Source of the DNA: Pseudarthrobacter equi | GTDB lineage: Bacteria > Actinomycetota > Actinomycetes > Actinomycetales > Micrococcaceae | Direction of reading: 5' to 3' | DNA: 64,000 nt | NCBI RefSeq assembly: GCF_900105535.1 | Contig: NZ_LT629779.1 | Coordinates: forward strand, 248,001-312,000 | In this document: piece after piece, positions 8,443 to 16,195 of the stretch | Numbering within the stretch: the stretch's first letter is position 1 | How the letters are laid out: each line of letters opens with the position of its first letter | The notes under the pieces: model-generated | What the model was told of the DNA's origin: nothing | The model's input: the letters and a program-made list of their open reading frames with translations, nothing else | Databases searched by the model: none | Translations under genes and position numbers: made by a program

Positions 8443-9198
8443 ATGGCCGAGGAGAACAGCCGCCGGGCCGCGCGGCCACGGCGGCCGTGTTGGCGCCTGA
8501 ACCGCACCGACCTGGCGATCCTCCTGTGCGGCGTCACGGCAGCCATGGGCATCACGTTCGGCGGCCCTCTCCTGCAGCAGGGCCCGCCTCCCGCCGTCGT
8601 CAACGCCGTGGCGGCCGCACCGGCCACCGCCGAACCCGTCCCATCCGCCACTCCCGCGCCCATATCGGCTGCCGCGTCCAGCACTACGACGCCGGCACTT
8701 GGCTTGCCTGCCACAGCGACACCGGTGCAGGCGGCACCGGAGCCTGCACTTCCGGAAGCGGCGGCACCGGTCCGCATCAGCTACCCGTCCGCCGATCTCG
8801 ACGTGCCGGTCCACCCGCTGGAACCTGATTCAGCCGCAGCTGCCAGCCAGACCATCGTTCCGCCGGAGACCAAGGACGCCTACTGGCTCACCCCCTACGG
8901 AACACCCGGCAACAACTCCGCCAACACCACGTACGTCATCGGCCACAGCTGGGACGGCGCGGACGCCCCCTTCAACCACCTGAGTTCAGCCGCCCGCGTG
9001 GGCGACTCATTCACCGTGGAGACCGGCACTGGAGCAATCTCCTACCGGGTGGACACCGTGACCACCTACGTGAAGGCCAGCCTCAAGGACAGTCCCATCT
9101 GGGACATCGTTCCCAACAGGCTGGTCCTCATCAGCTGCTACACGCAGGATCCGTGGGGGAAGAACGTGGTGGTGACCGCCTCCCCCGCAGTCCCCTGA
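8443..9198 (+). CDS. Class F sortase
   Basis: Membrane-anchored transpeptidase that would link surface proteins to the cell wall. The 251-residue protein has a cytoplasmic N-terminus rich in arginine, one membrane helix (about residues 22-42), a long Ala/Pro linker and a C-terminal sortase barrel. The catalytic histidine is H168 in YVIGHSWDGADAPFNHL and the nucleophile is C232 in LVLISCYTQD. The spacing and lack of extra domains fit class F. The arginine usually found a few residues after the cysteine (near YRDN in other class F enzymes) is not seen here; the region reads DPWGKNVVV. CGGAGGA precedes the ATG by a few bases. The stalk protein just upstream is the likely substrate. Confidence 0.88.
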   Translation: MAEENSRRAARPRRPCWRLNRTDLAILLCGVTAAMGITFGGPLLQQGPPPAVVNAVAAAPATAEPVPSATPAPISAAASSTTTPALGLPATATPVQAAPEPALPEAAAPVRISYPSADLDVPVHPLEPDSAAAASQTIVPPETKDAYWLTPYGTPGNNSANTTYVIGHSWDGADAPFNHLSSAARVGDSFTVETGTGAISYRVDTVTTYVKASLKDSPIWDIVPNRLVLISCYTQDPWGKNVVVTASPAVP

Positions 9199-9250
9199 CA
9201 AGGGCCGGCGGGACCTGTTCACCTGCCGCATCCCGGGCGGACAATGGGCT

Positions 9251-9766
9251 ATGACATCGGAACGGTTCAGCGGTACCGCCCCGCTACTGGTGGGCATCAT
9301 GCCGAAGCAGCACCCGGAAGTCCTCCACACCGCTGCCAGCCTGGCCGCCCGGCTGGGCCAGCCATTGGTCTGCGCGTATGTGGACGAGGCCAGCTACCTG
9401 GTGGAATGGGACCCCGCACGCTCCGCCCACCGGCTTTCCCTCCATCCTGACGCCGATGACGGGGACATCCGCGCCCTGACCACCGGACTGAAGGCGGACA
9501 TCATGGCGGCGATGGAAAAGGTGCCTGCCGGCAGCGGAGCGGTGGCATGGACGCTGCGCACGCTCGCCGGGGATCCCGCCCGGGCGTTGGCCCGGCTGGC
9601 CGCCGAAACCAACGCACCCATGATCGTGGTGGGCACCTCGGAACGTGGATTCTCACACCGGCTTTCGGAGGCGCTCAACGGATCGGTGGGCGCCTGGCTC
9701 AGCCACCACCAGAGCCTGCCGGTCCTGGTGGTTCCGTACAGGATGCCGGCGCACGAGGACAGCTGA
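9251..9766 (+). CDS. Universal stress protein (UspA) family
   Basis: A 171-residue single-domain UspA protein. The first strand is PLLVGIMPKQHPE, and the nucleotide-binding region is recognisable as VVGTSERGFSHRLSEALNGSVG followed by the last strand LPVLVVPY. This glycine-rich loop matches the ATP-binding subgroup. Such proteins are induced by starvation or stress and modulate many targets; no specific role can be given. The ATG at 9251 starts just before the first strand, with no strong ribosome site visible. It lies on the same strand as the sortase, 52 bases downstream. Confidence 0.88.
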   Translation: MTSERFSGTAPLLVGIMPKQHPEVLHTAASLAARLGQPLVCAYVDEASYLVEWDPARSAHRLSLHPDADDGDIRALTTGLKADIMAAMEKVPAGSGAVAWTLRTLAGDPARALARLAAETNAPMIVVGTSERGFSHRLSEALNGSVGAWLSHHQSLPVLVVPYRMPAHEDS

Positions 9767-9839
9767 AGCACCGGCCGGGCCAGCTCGCCAATGGCTGCGG
9801 AATAGGGCCTGGAACGGCGTCAAAGCGGGCCTCCAACAG

Positions 9840-10005
9840 GGCCGGATAAAATAAAGCGAAAGTAGTTATTCCGGGTGGTGGCGGAGTTGCCTACCAGACA
9901 GTAAGCTGAATCAAGCAGGCCGGTTCCGCGGAGAGTGGATGCCGGGTTTGCCCAAGAGCTGCTCCGGAGTGCGTATCCCCCAATAACGCACTCCGGAGCT
10001 TTTTT
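9840..10005 (+). ncRNA. Candidate small RNA ending in a strong intrinsic terminator
   Basis: A gene-free stretch upstream of csoR ends in a near-ideal terminator. No frame on this strand encodes a credible protein between the UspA stop at 9766 and the terminator. An AT-rich patch (TAAAAT at about 9847-9852) could be a -10 box, giving a transcript of roughly 140-150 bases. The 5' end is an estimate. The sequence was not matched to a known RNA family. Confidence 0.4.
9961..10005 (+). terminator. Intrinsic terminator (14-bp stem, T6)
   Basis: GCTCCGGAGTGCGT at 9961-9974 pairs perfectly with 9986-9999 around an 11-base loop containing CCCCC. Six T residues follow at 10000-10005. It is the clearest Rho-independent terminator in the window, and it has no protein gene immediately before it. 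Confidence 0.93.
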
Positions 10006-10030
10006 GTGCCCTGACCGCATTGGGCACGGA

Positions 10031-10074
10031 TACCCCTGGGGGGTACTTGTACCGATACCCCGATGGGGTATACA
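10031..10074 (+). promoter_or_regulatory. Copper-responsive csoR promoter with two CsoR-type boxes
   Basis: Two inverted repeats are present: TACCCC-TGG-GGGGTA at 10031-10045 and ATACCCC-GAT-GGGGTAT at 10055-10071. Both match the GC-rich TACCCC/GGGGTA half-sites known for CsoR-type operators. A promoter can be read through them: TTGTAC at 10047-10052 as -35 and TATACA at 10069-10074 as -10, with a 16-base spacer. The second box fills that spacer and overlaps the -10, so bound CsoR would block polymerase. The predicted start lies at about the ATG (10083), giving a leaderless message. Confidence 0.8.
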
Positions 10075-10082
10075 TTGAATCC

Positions 10083-10448
10083 ATGGACGCCACCGAACAG
10101 GCAGAAGCCGCGCCACCCTCGGAATTAGCGCAGGAGCAGGAGCAGCACGCACCGGAGCACGGGTACACGGCCAACAAGGACGCCTACCTGCGCCGCCTCA
10201 AACGCATTGAAGGCCAGGTCCGGGGCATTGCACGGATGGTGGACGAGGACAAATACTGCATCGACATCCTCACCCAGGTTTCCGCCGTCACCAAGGCGCT
10301 GCACGCCGTCAGCCTGGGGTTGGTGGAAGAGCACATCGGCCACTGCGTAGTGGGCGCCGCTGCTGAGCCGGACCCGGAAGCACGCGCCGAAGCCATCGAT
10401 GCCAAGGTCAAGGAAGCTGCTGAAGCCATCGGCCGCCTGCTCCGCTGA
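10083..10448 (+). CDS. csoR: CsoR-family copper-sensing repressor
   Basis: Cytoplasmic all-alpha repressor that releases DNA when Cu(I) binds. The core DAYLRRLKRIEGQVRGIARMVDE is the family signature. The copper ligands are C59 (YCIDIL), H84 and C88 (HIGHC), with the C-x24-H-x3-C spacing of CsoR. The 121-residue length includes an extra glutamine- and glutamate-rich N-terminus of about 30 residues. No ribosome site precedes the ATG at 10083, which fits leaderless translation from the promoter just upstream. It heads the operon csoR-copZ-copA and should repress it in the absence of copper. Confidence 0.93.
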   Translation: MDATEQAEAAPPSELAQEQEQHAPEHGYTANKDAYLRRLKRIEGQVRGIARMVDEDKYCIDILTQVSAVTKALHAVSLGLVEEHIGHCVVGAAAEPDPEARAEAIDAKVKEAAEAIGRLLR

Positions 10449-10521
10449 CAGCCAGTCGAATTTTTCACGCCAGACCCACCACCCATGCCGGCCACCCGCC
10501 GGACGCTACGAAGGAGCAGCC

Positions 10522-10761
10522 ATGAGCACCACCTCCCCCACCACCACGAAAGTCAGCGTCTCCGGCATGACCTGCGGCCACTGCATTTCCGCCGTCAGTG
10601 AGGAGCTCGAAGCCCTCAGCGGCGTCGAAGCCGTGGACGTTGACCTCAACGCCGGCGGCATTTCCACCGTCACCATCACCTCCACGGGCAAACTGTCACC
10701 CTCCGAAATCGGTGAAGCCGTGGCCGAGGCCGGCTACCTGGTCGTCGCCAACGAAGCGTAG
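10522..10761 (+). CDS. copZ: Copper chaperone, heavy-metal-associated domain (CopZ-like)
   Basis: A 79-residue cytoplasmic protein made of a single HMA ferredoxin-like domain. The metal site is GMTCGHC at residues 15-21, followed by a typical helix and the strand VDVDLNAGG. It carries Cu(I) to the efflux ATPase encoded next. AAGGAG lies six bases ahead of the ATG. The gene follows csoR by 73 bases and precedes copA by 37 bases, all on one strand, so one copper-inducible transcript is expected. Confidence 0.93.
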   Translation: MSTTSPTTTKVSVSGMTCGHCISAVSEELEALSGVEAVDVDLNAGGISTVTITSTGKLSPSEIGEAVAEAGYLVVANEA

Positions 10762-10798
10762 GGACCCCCGCGCACCGCACCAACCCTGAGAGGACGGC

Positions 10799-13111
10799 AT
10801 GAACCACCAGGAACTGCTGCAACCGTCCGGTATCCGCGTGGTGGAACTGGACATCGAGGGCATGACCTGCGCTTCCTGCGTCAACCGGGTGGAGAAGAAG
10901 CTCGGCAAACTGGAGGGCGTGGCGGCCTCGGTCAACCTCCCCCTGGAATCAGCCCATGTCACGGCACCGGCGGGAATCACCGACGAACAGCTGGTGGCTA
11001 CCGTCAATGCCGCCGGTTACACCGCCACGGTGCGCACCCCGCCGGCCCCCGCGGACACCGGCGGACCGGATGCGGGTGGCACTGACCATCACATGGCGCA
11101 CGGCGGCACGGCCGCGCAGCTGCGTCCGCGCCTGATCCTGGCCGCCATCCTCACAGTTCCCGTGTTCCTGGTATCCATGGTTCCGGCGTTCCAGTTTCCA
11201 CACTGGGGCTGGGCGGCAGGAGCCCTGGCGCTGCCGGTCGTCACGTGGGCGGCCTGGCCGTTTCACCGCGCCGCGGCCGTCAATGCCCGGCATCTCGCCT
11301 CCACCATGGACACGCTGGTCTCGATCGGCGTCACGGCAGCCTACCTGTTCTCAGCCTGGCAGCTGGCAGCCGATCCGCGGATGACCGAGCACCCGGGCAT
11401 GGAGGGCATGGACGCCGGCGGCCTCTACTTTGAGGTGGCAGCAGTGGTCACCACCTTCCTGCTCCTGGGCCGCTATCTGGAGGCCAATGCCAAGCAGAAG
11501 GCCGGGGATGCCCTCAAGGCCCTCCTTAACCTGGGTGCCAAGGACGCCGCAGTCCTTCGTGACGGGGTGGAATATCGGGTTCCCGCGGACCGGCTCCAAG
11601 TGGGGGATGTCCTGGTGGTCCGTCCGGGCGAGAAAATCGCCACCGATGGCGTGGTCCTCGATGGAACCTCAGCGGTGGACGCCTCACTGGTGACCGGCGA
11701 GTCGGTGCCCGTGGAGGTGGGCCCTGACAGCAAGGTCACCGGCGCCACCATCAACACCTCGGGCAGGCTGCTGGTCCGGGCAACCCGCGTGGGCGCCGAA
11801 ACCACCCTCGCGCAAATGGCCCGCCTGGTCTCGCAGGCGCAGACAGGCAAGGCGCCCATCGCCCGCCTGGCGGACCGCATCAGCGCCGTCTTCGTCCCGG
11901 TGGTGCTGGCCATTGCCGCGGCGACGTTCCTGCTGTGGCTTCTTGTGGCAGGTCCTGAGGCCGGCGACGCCGGGTTGCGCCAGGCTTTCACTGCCGCAGT
12001 CGCCGTCCTGGTCATTGCCTGCCCGTGCGCGCTGGGCCTCGCCACACCGGTGGGGCTCCTGACCGGCAGCGGGCGCGGGGCCCAATTGGGCATCCTCATC
12101 AAGGGGCCGCAGGTCCTCGAAGACACCCGCACGGTGGACACCATCCTGCTGGACAAGACGGGCACCGTGACCACCGGTGTGCTGGCGGTCGGCTCCACCA
12201 CCGCGTTCGGCCCCTTCGATGAGCAGCAGGTGCTGCGGCTCGCCGGGGCGGTGGAGGCGGCATCGGAACACCCCGTGGCGCGGGCCATCGCGGCGGCGGC
12301 CAAGGAGGCCGCCCACGCTGGCCCGGGCAGTGCCGCGGACGACGACAGCCGCTTGCCCAATGTCGACGGCTTCCGTTCCGCACCGGGCGGCGGCGTCACC
12401 GGAACAGTGGAGGGCAGGCTGGTCCTGGCCGGACGCAGCGGCTGGCTCCGCGACAACGGCATTGAGCCATCCCCGGCGCAGCTGGAGGCACTGGCAGAAG
12501 CAGAAGCGGCCGGCGCCACGGCCGTCTGGGTGGCCGTGGACGGTGTCCCCGCAGGAATCATCAGCCTTCGGGACACGGTCAAGGAAGGCTCTGCCGCTGC
12601 GGTGGCACGGCTGAAGGACCTTGGCCTGCGCCCCATCCTGCTGACCGGAGACAACGCCGCGGTGGCCGCCCAGGTGGCTGCCGCCGTCGGGATTCCCCCC
12701 GCTGATGTCTACGCGGGAGTGCTGCCGGAAGGCAAAGTGGAGGCCGTGCGCAGGTTGCAGGCCGCGGGAGCAACAGTGGCCATGGCCGGTGACGGCGTGA
12801 ACGACGCCGCAGCCCTCGCGCAGGCGGACCTGGGGATCGCGATGGGGTCCGGGACGGATGTGGCCATCGAGGCCGCAGACCTCACGGTGATGGGCAACGA
12901 CCTTGCCCAGGTGGCGCAGGCCATCGAGCTGTCCCGCAGGACCCTGGCCACCATCAAGACGAACCTGTTCTGGGCCTTCTTCTACAACGCCGTCGGGATC
13001 CCGGTGGCAGCGCTCGGCCTGCTCAACCCCATGATCGCGGGTGCTGCCATGGCCGCAAGTTCCGTACTGGTGGTGGCCAACTCGCTGCGGCTCCGGAGCT
13101 TCGGAAAGTAA
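10799..13111 (+). CDS. copA: Copper-exporting P1B-type ATPase
   Basis: Pumps Cu(I) out of the cell using ATP. The 770-residue protein has an N-terminal metal-binding domain with C24-A-S-C27, then a histidine-containing linker (DHHMAHGG), eight predicted membrane helices, the transport-site motif CPC at residues 408-410, the phosphorylated aspartate D452 in DKTGTVT, the SEHPVA motif, TGDN, and the hinge GDGVNDA near residue 665. The N-x6-YN-x4-P motif in helix 7 is seen as NAVGIP. All are hallmarks of the P1B-1 Cu(I) class. GAGAGGA precedes the ATG. It is the last gene of the csoR operon. Confidence 0.95.
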   Translation: MNHQELLQPSGIRVVELDIEGMTCASCVNRVEKKLGKLEGVAASVNLPLESAHVTAPAGITDEQLVATVNAAGYTATVRTPPAPADTGGPDAGGTDHHMAHGGTAAQLRPRLILAAILTVPVFLVSMVPAFQFPHWGWAAGALALPVVTWAAWPFHRAAAVNARHLASTMDTLVSIGVTAAYLFSAWQLAADPRMTEHPGMEGMDAGGLYFEVAAVVTTFLLLGRYLEANAKQKAGDALKALLNLGAKDAAVLRDGVEYRVPADRLQVGDVLVVRPGEKIATDGVVLDGTSAVDASLVTGESVPVEVGPDSKVTGATINTSGRLLVRATRVGAETTLAQMARLVSQAQTGKAPIARLADRISAVFVPVVLAIAAATFLLWLLVAGPEAGDAGLRQAFTAAVAVLVIACPCALGLATPVGLLTGSGRGAQLGILIKGPQVLEDTRTVDTILLDKTGTVTTGVLAVGSTTAFGPFDEQQVLRLAGAVEAASEHPVARAIAAAAKEAAHAGPGSAADDDSRLPNVDGFRSAPGGGVTGTVEGRLVLAGRSGWLRDNGIEPSPAQLEALAEAEAAGATAVWVAVDGVPAGIISLRDTVKEGSAAAVARLKDLGLRPILLTGDNAAVAAQVAAAVGIPPADVYAGVLPEGKVEAVRRLQAAGATVAMAGDGVNDAAALAQADLGIAMGSGTDVAIEAADLTVMGNDLAQVAQAIELSRRTLATIKTNLFWAFFYNAVGIPVAALGLLNPMIAGAAMAASSVLVVANSLRLRSFGK

Positions 13112-13138
13112 CGGGTTCTTTGCAGACGCAGCGCGGGC

Positions 13139-13411
13139 TCAGGCTGCGCCGTAGCGGACGGCGGCGCGCGCCCGGGCCTTGGCGGCTTCCTCATCGCGGT
13201 CCTTCGGCGGCGCCTGCGTCACCAGCGCGTCCAGCAGGTGCTGGGTGATGTGGGCGATCTCGTGGACCGCGTCATCGAAAGCGTCCTGGTTGGCCTTGGA
13301 CGGCTTCGTGCTCCCGCTGATCTTGCGCACATACTGCAGCGCGGCGGCGTGCACCTCCTCGGAGGTGGCGTGCGGTTCGAAGTTGTGAAGGGTTCGGATG
13401 TTCCGGCACAT
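13139..13411 (-). CDS. DUF2277 family protein
   Basis: A 90-residue protein with the family's characteristic opening MCRNIRTLHNFEP and a helical remainder (AALQYVRKISGSTKPS, HEIAHITQHLLDAL). DUF2277 proteins are widespread in actinobacteria and have no established function; the invariant Cys-Arg-Asn start is a striking feature. The gene is alone on its strand, converges on copA with a 27-base gap, and its N-terminus leaves no doubt about the start. Confidence 0.9.
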   Translation of the reverse strand: MCRNIRTLHNFEPHATSEEVHAAALQYVRKISGSTKPSKANQDAFDDAVHEIAHITQHLLDALVTQAPPKDRDEEAAKARARAAVRYGAA

Positions 13412-13635
13412 AGGGCCATGCTAGGCTCTGGAGCGCCTAAGATCGACCCTTCGAGGCCTGCTTTAAGGGCAGGTTGAGGAGGTCCGTCCATGGGGAGGAC
13501 AGCATGGGCAGGGGTGCCCATCGACACTCCTTTGAGGGCCGGGATAGGTTTTAGGCAATGGATCTTCCGGATGAGCCGGGGGGCCGCTGGGGATGCCGAC
13601 CTGGTTCGGATCCACTTACCAACAAGGAGATACTG

Positions 13636-13899
13636 ATGGCTATTTGGGGTGCAGACGTTCAGCAGCTTCGTCAGCTGGGCAGCAAGCTTCAGGCAGGTGC
13701 GTCCGAGATTGAGACGCAGAAGTCCACTCTCACCAAGGTTTTGAGCAGCACCAACTGGGAAGGCCCCGACGCTGACAAGTTCCGCAACGAATGGTCGGGC
13801 CAGCACACCACCATGCTGACCAAGGTTGCTGAAGCACTGAAGGAAGCCGGCGACAAGGCCAAGCGCAACGCCGAAGAGCAGGACCAGGCTTCCCGCTAA
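13636..13899 (+). CDS. WXG100-family (EsxA-like) protein
   Basis: An 87-residue helical hairpin protein of the WXG100 superfamily, with W41-E42-G43 at the turn between two helices. Family members are exported by ESX/type VII systems, usually as dimers. The classical YxxxD/E export tail is not visible; the C-terminus ends EEQDQASR. AAGGAGA at 13624-13630 fixes the ATG at 13636 and excludes the upstream in-frame extension. No EccC ATPase, membrane component or second WXG100 partner is seen in the window, so it stands as a solitary gene followed by its own hairpin. Confidence 0.88.
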   Translation: MAIWGADVQQLRQLGSKLQAGASEIETQKSTLTKVLSSTNWEGPDADKFRNEWSGQHTTMLTKVAEALKEAGDKAKRNAEEQDQASR

Positions 13900-13946
13900 G
13901 CACTGGCTGCGCAGGTCCTGTCACCAGGAACCTGTTTGTAGACGGC

Positions 13947-13980
13947 GAGGGCCCGGGCACCGCAAGGTGTCCGGGCCCTC
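13947..13980 (+). terminator. Terminator-like hairpin after the WXG100 gene
   Basis: A 15-bp stem (GAGGGCCCGGGCACC at 13947-13961 with 13966-13980, one G-T pair) closed by the tetraloop GCAA lies 47 bases after the WXG100 stop. A short CCCCGTTT tail follows. It would also serve the convergent EamA gene. Confidence 0.75.
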
Positions 13981-14071
13981 CCCCGTTTAATCTCGGTTCA
14001 GGTGCCGGCGGACCTGCCCAACTCCCCTGCCCCGGACAGCCGTGCGCGGAAGACCGCGCTTGCCGGGGCAC

Positions 14072-15112
14072 TCAGGGCACGGGTTCGACGTCGTTCGCGT
14101 GCTCGAGCGGTGAGCCCGCCTTCGCCGTCGGCTGGCCGGGTGAGGGTTGCGGGGCCGGGGCCCGGAGTTCGTCGAGCCGGACCAGGAGGACGCCTCCCAC
14201 GATGAGGACACCGCCCACAAGCTGGATGGCGCCGGGCAACTCGCCGAGCAGCAGCCAGGCCCAGATCACGGCGAACAGCACCTCGGTGAGGGAGACAAAC
14301 GAGGCCACCTTGGAGCCCAGTGCGCGGGCCGCCATGATTCCGGAGACGTAAGCCAGCACTGTTGCCAGGACCACCAGGCCGGCCAGCGAAACCCACCACG
14401 GGGTCACCCAGGGGCCGAGTGTGGTGTCCGCCGTGTTGAACGCCATGGGCAGCAGTCCCGTGGCGCCGGCCAGCCACATGACGGCGGCACCCACCATCAG
14501 GCCGCCGGATGCCAGCAGAAGGGGCGGCAGGCTGTCATTTTCCTTTGCCGTAATGAAGAAGTACATGGCCAGGCAGACCGCTGCGGCCATGCCCCAGAGG
14601 ACACCCACCGGGTCCACCTTCACGGCACCGGTGAGATCCAGGACCAGCACCAGGCCAGCCAGCGACAGCAGGGTTCCCCCAAAGGTGAGCGCGCGCGGAC
14701 GCTTGCGGCTGGCCGCCCAGATCCAGAGGACGATGATCACCGGGGCAAGGTACTCGAGCAGCAGCGCGACGCCCACGGAGAGCCGCTCCACCGCGTTGAA
14801 ATAAAACAACTGGCACGCGGCCACGCCGATCAGGCCAAAGAGCAGAATGGTGAGCCAGTTGTCCCGCAGCTGGTGCCAGCGGCCCTTCAGGGCGATGACC
14901 GCCGGGACGGCGAGGATGAGCGCGGCGCCGGTGAGGCGTGCCGTGACGGCGGCGCCCGGGGACCATCCCGTTTCCAGGAGCGCCTTGCCGAACGATCCCG
15001 ACGTGCCGAAGACGGCGGACGAGAACAGGGCGACACCCAGGCCGGAGGCCAGGAAACTGCGCCGGGGTGCCACCAGGCTTGGCGTGGCGGGATGGTTCTT
15101 TGCGGCAGGCAC
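14072..15112 (-). CDS. EamA/DMT-superfamily transporter
   Basis: Inner-membrane exporter of the drug/metabolite transporter superfamily. The 346-residue protein contains ten predicted helices built from two EamA repeats. The first includes SSAVFGTSGSFGKALLETGWSP and the second SLAGLVVLATVLAYVSGIMAARALGS; the motif LTEVLFAVIWAWLLLGE near the end is typical of the second repeat. Substrates of this family include amino acids and small metabolites; none can be assigned. Translation starts at GTG with AGGAGG five bases upstream. It is divergent from the CGNR regulator gene, which may control it. Confidence 0.9.
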   Translation of the reverse strand: MPAAKNHPATPSLVAPRRSFLASGLGVALFSSAVFGTSGSFGKALLETGWSPGAAVTARLTGAALILAVPAVIALKGRWHQLRDNWLTILLFGLIGVAACQLFYFNAVERLSVGVALLLEYLAPVIIVLWIWAASRKRPRALTFGGTLLSLAGLVLVLDLTGAVKVDPVGVLWGMAAAVCLAMYFFITAKENDSLPPLLLASGGLMVGAAVMWLAGATGLLPMAFNTADTTLGPWVTPWWVSLAGLVVLATVLAYVSGIMAARALGSKVASFVSLTEVLFAVIWAWLLLGELPGAIQLVGGVLIVGGVLLVRLDELRAPAPQPSPGQPTAKAGSPLEHANDVEPVP

Positions 15113-15183
15113 CGTCGCCTCCTGTCAGGAGTAAAGTGGGGTATTGGTCATGACAGTACGCTTCGGCGCTGTAAGGAGTCAAG

Positions 15184-15729
15184 ATGGTATTTGCCCCTGA
15201 CACTGAGGTTGCGCTGCGCAGCGTGGTCAACCTCATCAATTCCGGTGCCAACGGGCGCGAGGCCCTGGGATCCCAGCAGGATCTGGACGGGTTCCTGGCG
15301 GCGGAGCAGTTCTCAGGTTCCAGGGCCAGGGATGAGGCAGAGCTGGCCAGCGTCCGGCGGCTGCGCGGGGAACTGGCCGGGGCGTGGGTAGCGGGGGAAG
15401 ACGGTGCCGTGGCGACGATCAACCGCCTGCTCCGCGACGCGAACGCCCTCCCCCAACTGGTCAGGCACGATGGCTGGGACTGGCATTTGCACGCCACCAC
15501 GCCCGAGGCCCCGCTTGCGGACCGGATCAGCACGGAGGCCGCGATGGCACTGGCGGATGTGGTGCGCAGCAAGGAGATGGACAGGCTTCGCGTCTGCGAG
15601 GCCGAGGACTGCGACGCGGCGGTGCTGGACCTCAGCCGAAACCGCTCTAAGCGTTACTGCGATACGGGCAACTGCGCCAACCGGGCGCATGTGGCGGCCT
15701 ACCGGGCACGGCAGGCCGCGGCGGGTTAG
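15184..15729 (+). CDS. CGNR zinc-finger regulator (ABATE domain)
   Basis: Predicted stress-linked transcriptional regulator of 181 residues. The N-terminal two thirds match the ABATE domain (FAPDTEVALRSVVNLINS). The C-terminal zinc finger has the cysteine pattern CEAEDC and CDTGNC, followed by ANRAHVAAYRAR. The name-giving CGNR motif is varied to C-A-N-R. The divergent arrangement with the EamA transporter, 71 bases apart, suggests it regulates that gene; this is inference. The stop codon overlaps the end of the next, convergent gene by four bases. Confidence 0.88.
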   Translation: MVFAPDTEVALRSVVNLINSGANGREALGSQQDLDGFLAAEQFSGSRARDEAELASVRRLRGELAGAWVAGEDGAVATINRLLRDANALPQLVRHDGWDWHLHATTPEAPLADRISTEAAMALADVVRSKEMDRLRVCEAEDCDAAVLDLSRNRSKRYCDTGNCANRAHVAAYRARQAAAG

Positions 15730-16094
15730 CGGCCTGCGGAACCTTCAGTGCCGCCGTCGGGATCCTGCTGCTCAGGCGAGCCGGGGGCCTTGGTCCCGCC
15801 GAAGCCGTGGGACGTGTTCTTGGCCGAGCTGAGGTTGACGCCGGACCCCTTGCCCAGGTGCTCGGCATTGTCCTTGTGGCTCATGGACAGCATGGCAGCG
15901 ATCACCAGGGTGACGATGAAGGCGATCCCGGCACCCGTGAAGGCCAGGTCGAAACGCGGAGCGCGGGCGCTGCCGCCGGAAGCGAAAATGACCACGGCGA
16001 AGAAGGCCACGACGGCCCAAAACGCGGAGAACATCAGCGGGCCCTTCACAGAGGTCCGCAGCTTGCGCGGTTTTCCCTGGTGCTGGTCTGCCAC
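15726..16094 (-). CDS. Small two-helix membrane protein of unknown function
   Basis: Not assigned to a characterised family. The 122-residue product has a basic N-terminus (GKPRKLRTSVKGP), two hydrophobic segments (about residues 20-39 and 49-68) and a polar, glycine-rich cytoplasmic tail. The GTG start at 16094 has GGAGG eight bases upstream. It shares its last four bases with the convergent CGNR gene. Membership of a housekeeping set is possible but not shown. Confidence 0.7.
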   Translation of the reverse strand: MADQHQGKPRKLRTSVKGPLMFSAFWAVVAFFAVVIFASGGSARAPRFDLAFTGAGIAFIVTLVIAAMLSMSHKDNAEHLGKGSGVNLSSAKNTSHGFGGTKAPGSPEQQDPDGGTEGSAGR

Positions 16095-16195
16095 GGTAAG
16101 TCCTCCCTGCGGGCGGCATGGATGGCCGGCCCGGTGTACGTTGTGGGTGGCCCCGGGAAAATTTCTACAACGAGTAGAACCGGGACCTTCCTAGT

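Noticed and set aside
9840..10005. Known 6C RNA or other named actinobacterial RNA
   Set aside because: A C-rich loop (CCCCC) is present, but the second C-rich hairpin of 6C RNA was not found and no match could be confirmed by eye.
14147..15391. 414-residue forward frame across the EamA transporter
   Set aside because: Rich in Gly/His/Gln/Arg, no motif, and lies wholly on the antisense strand of a clear transporter gene.
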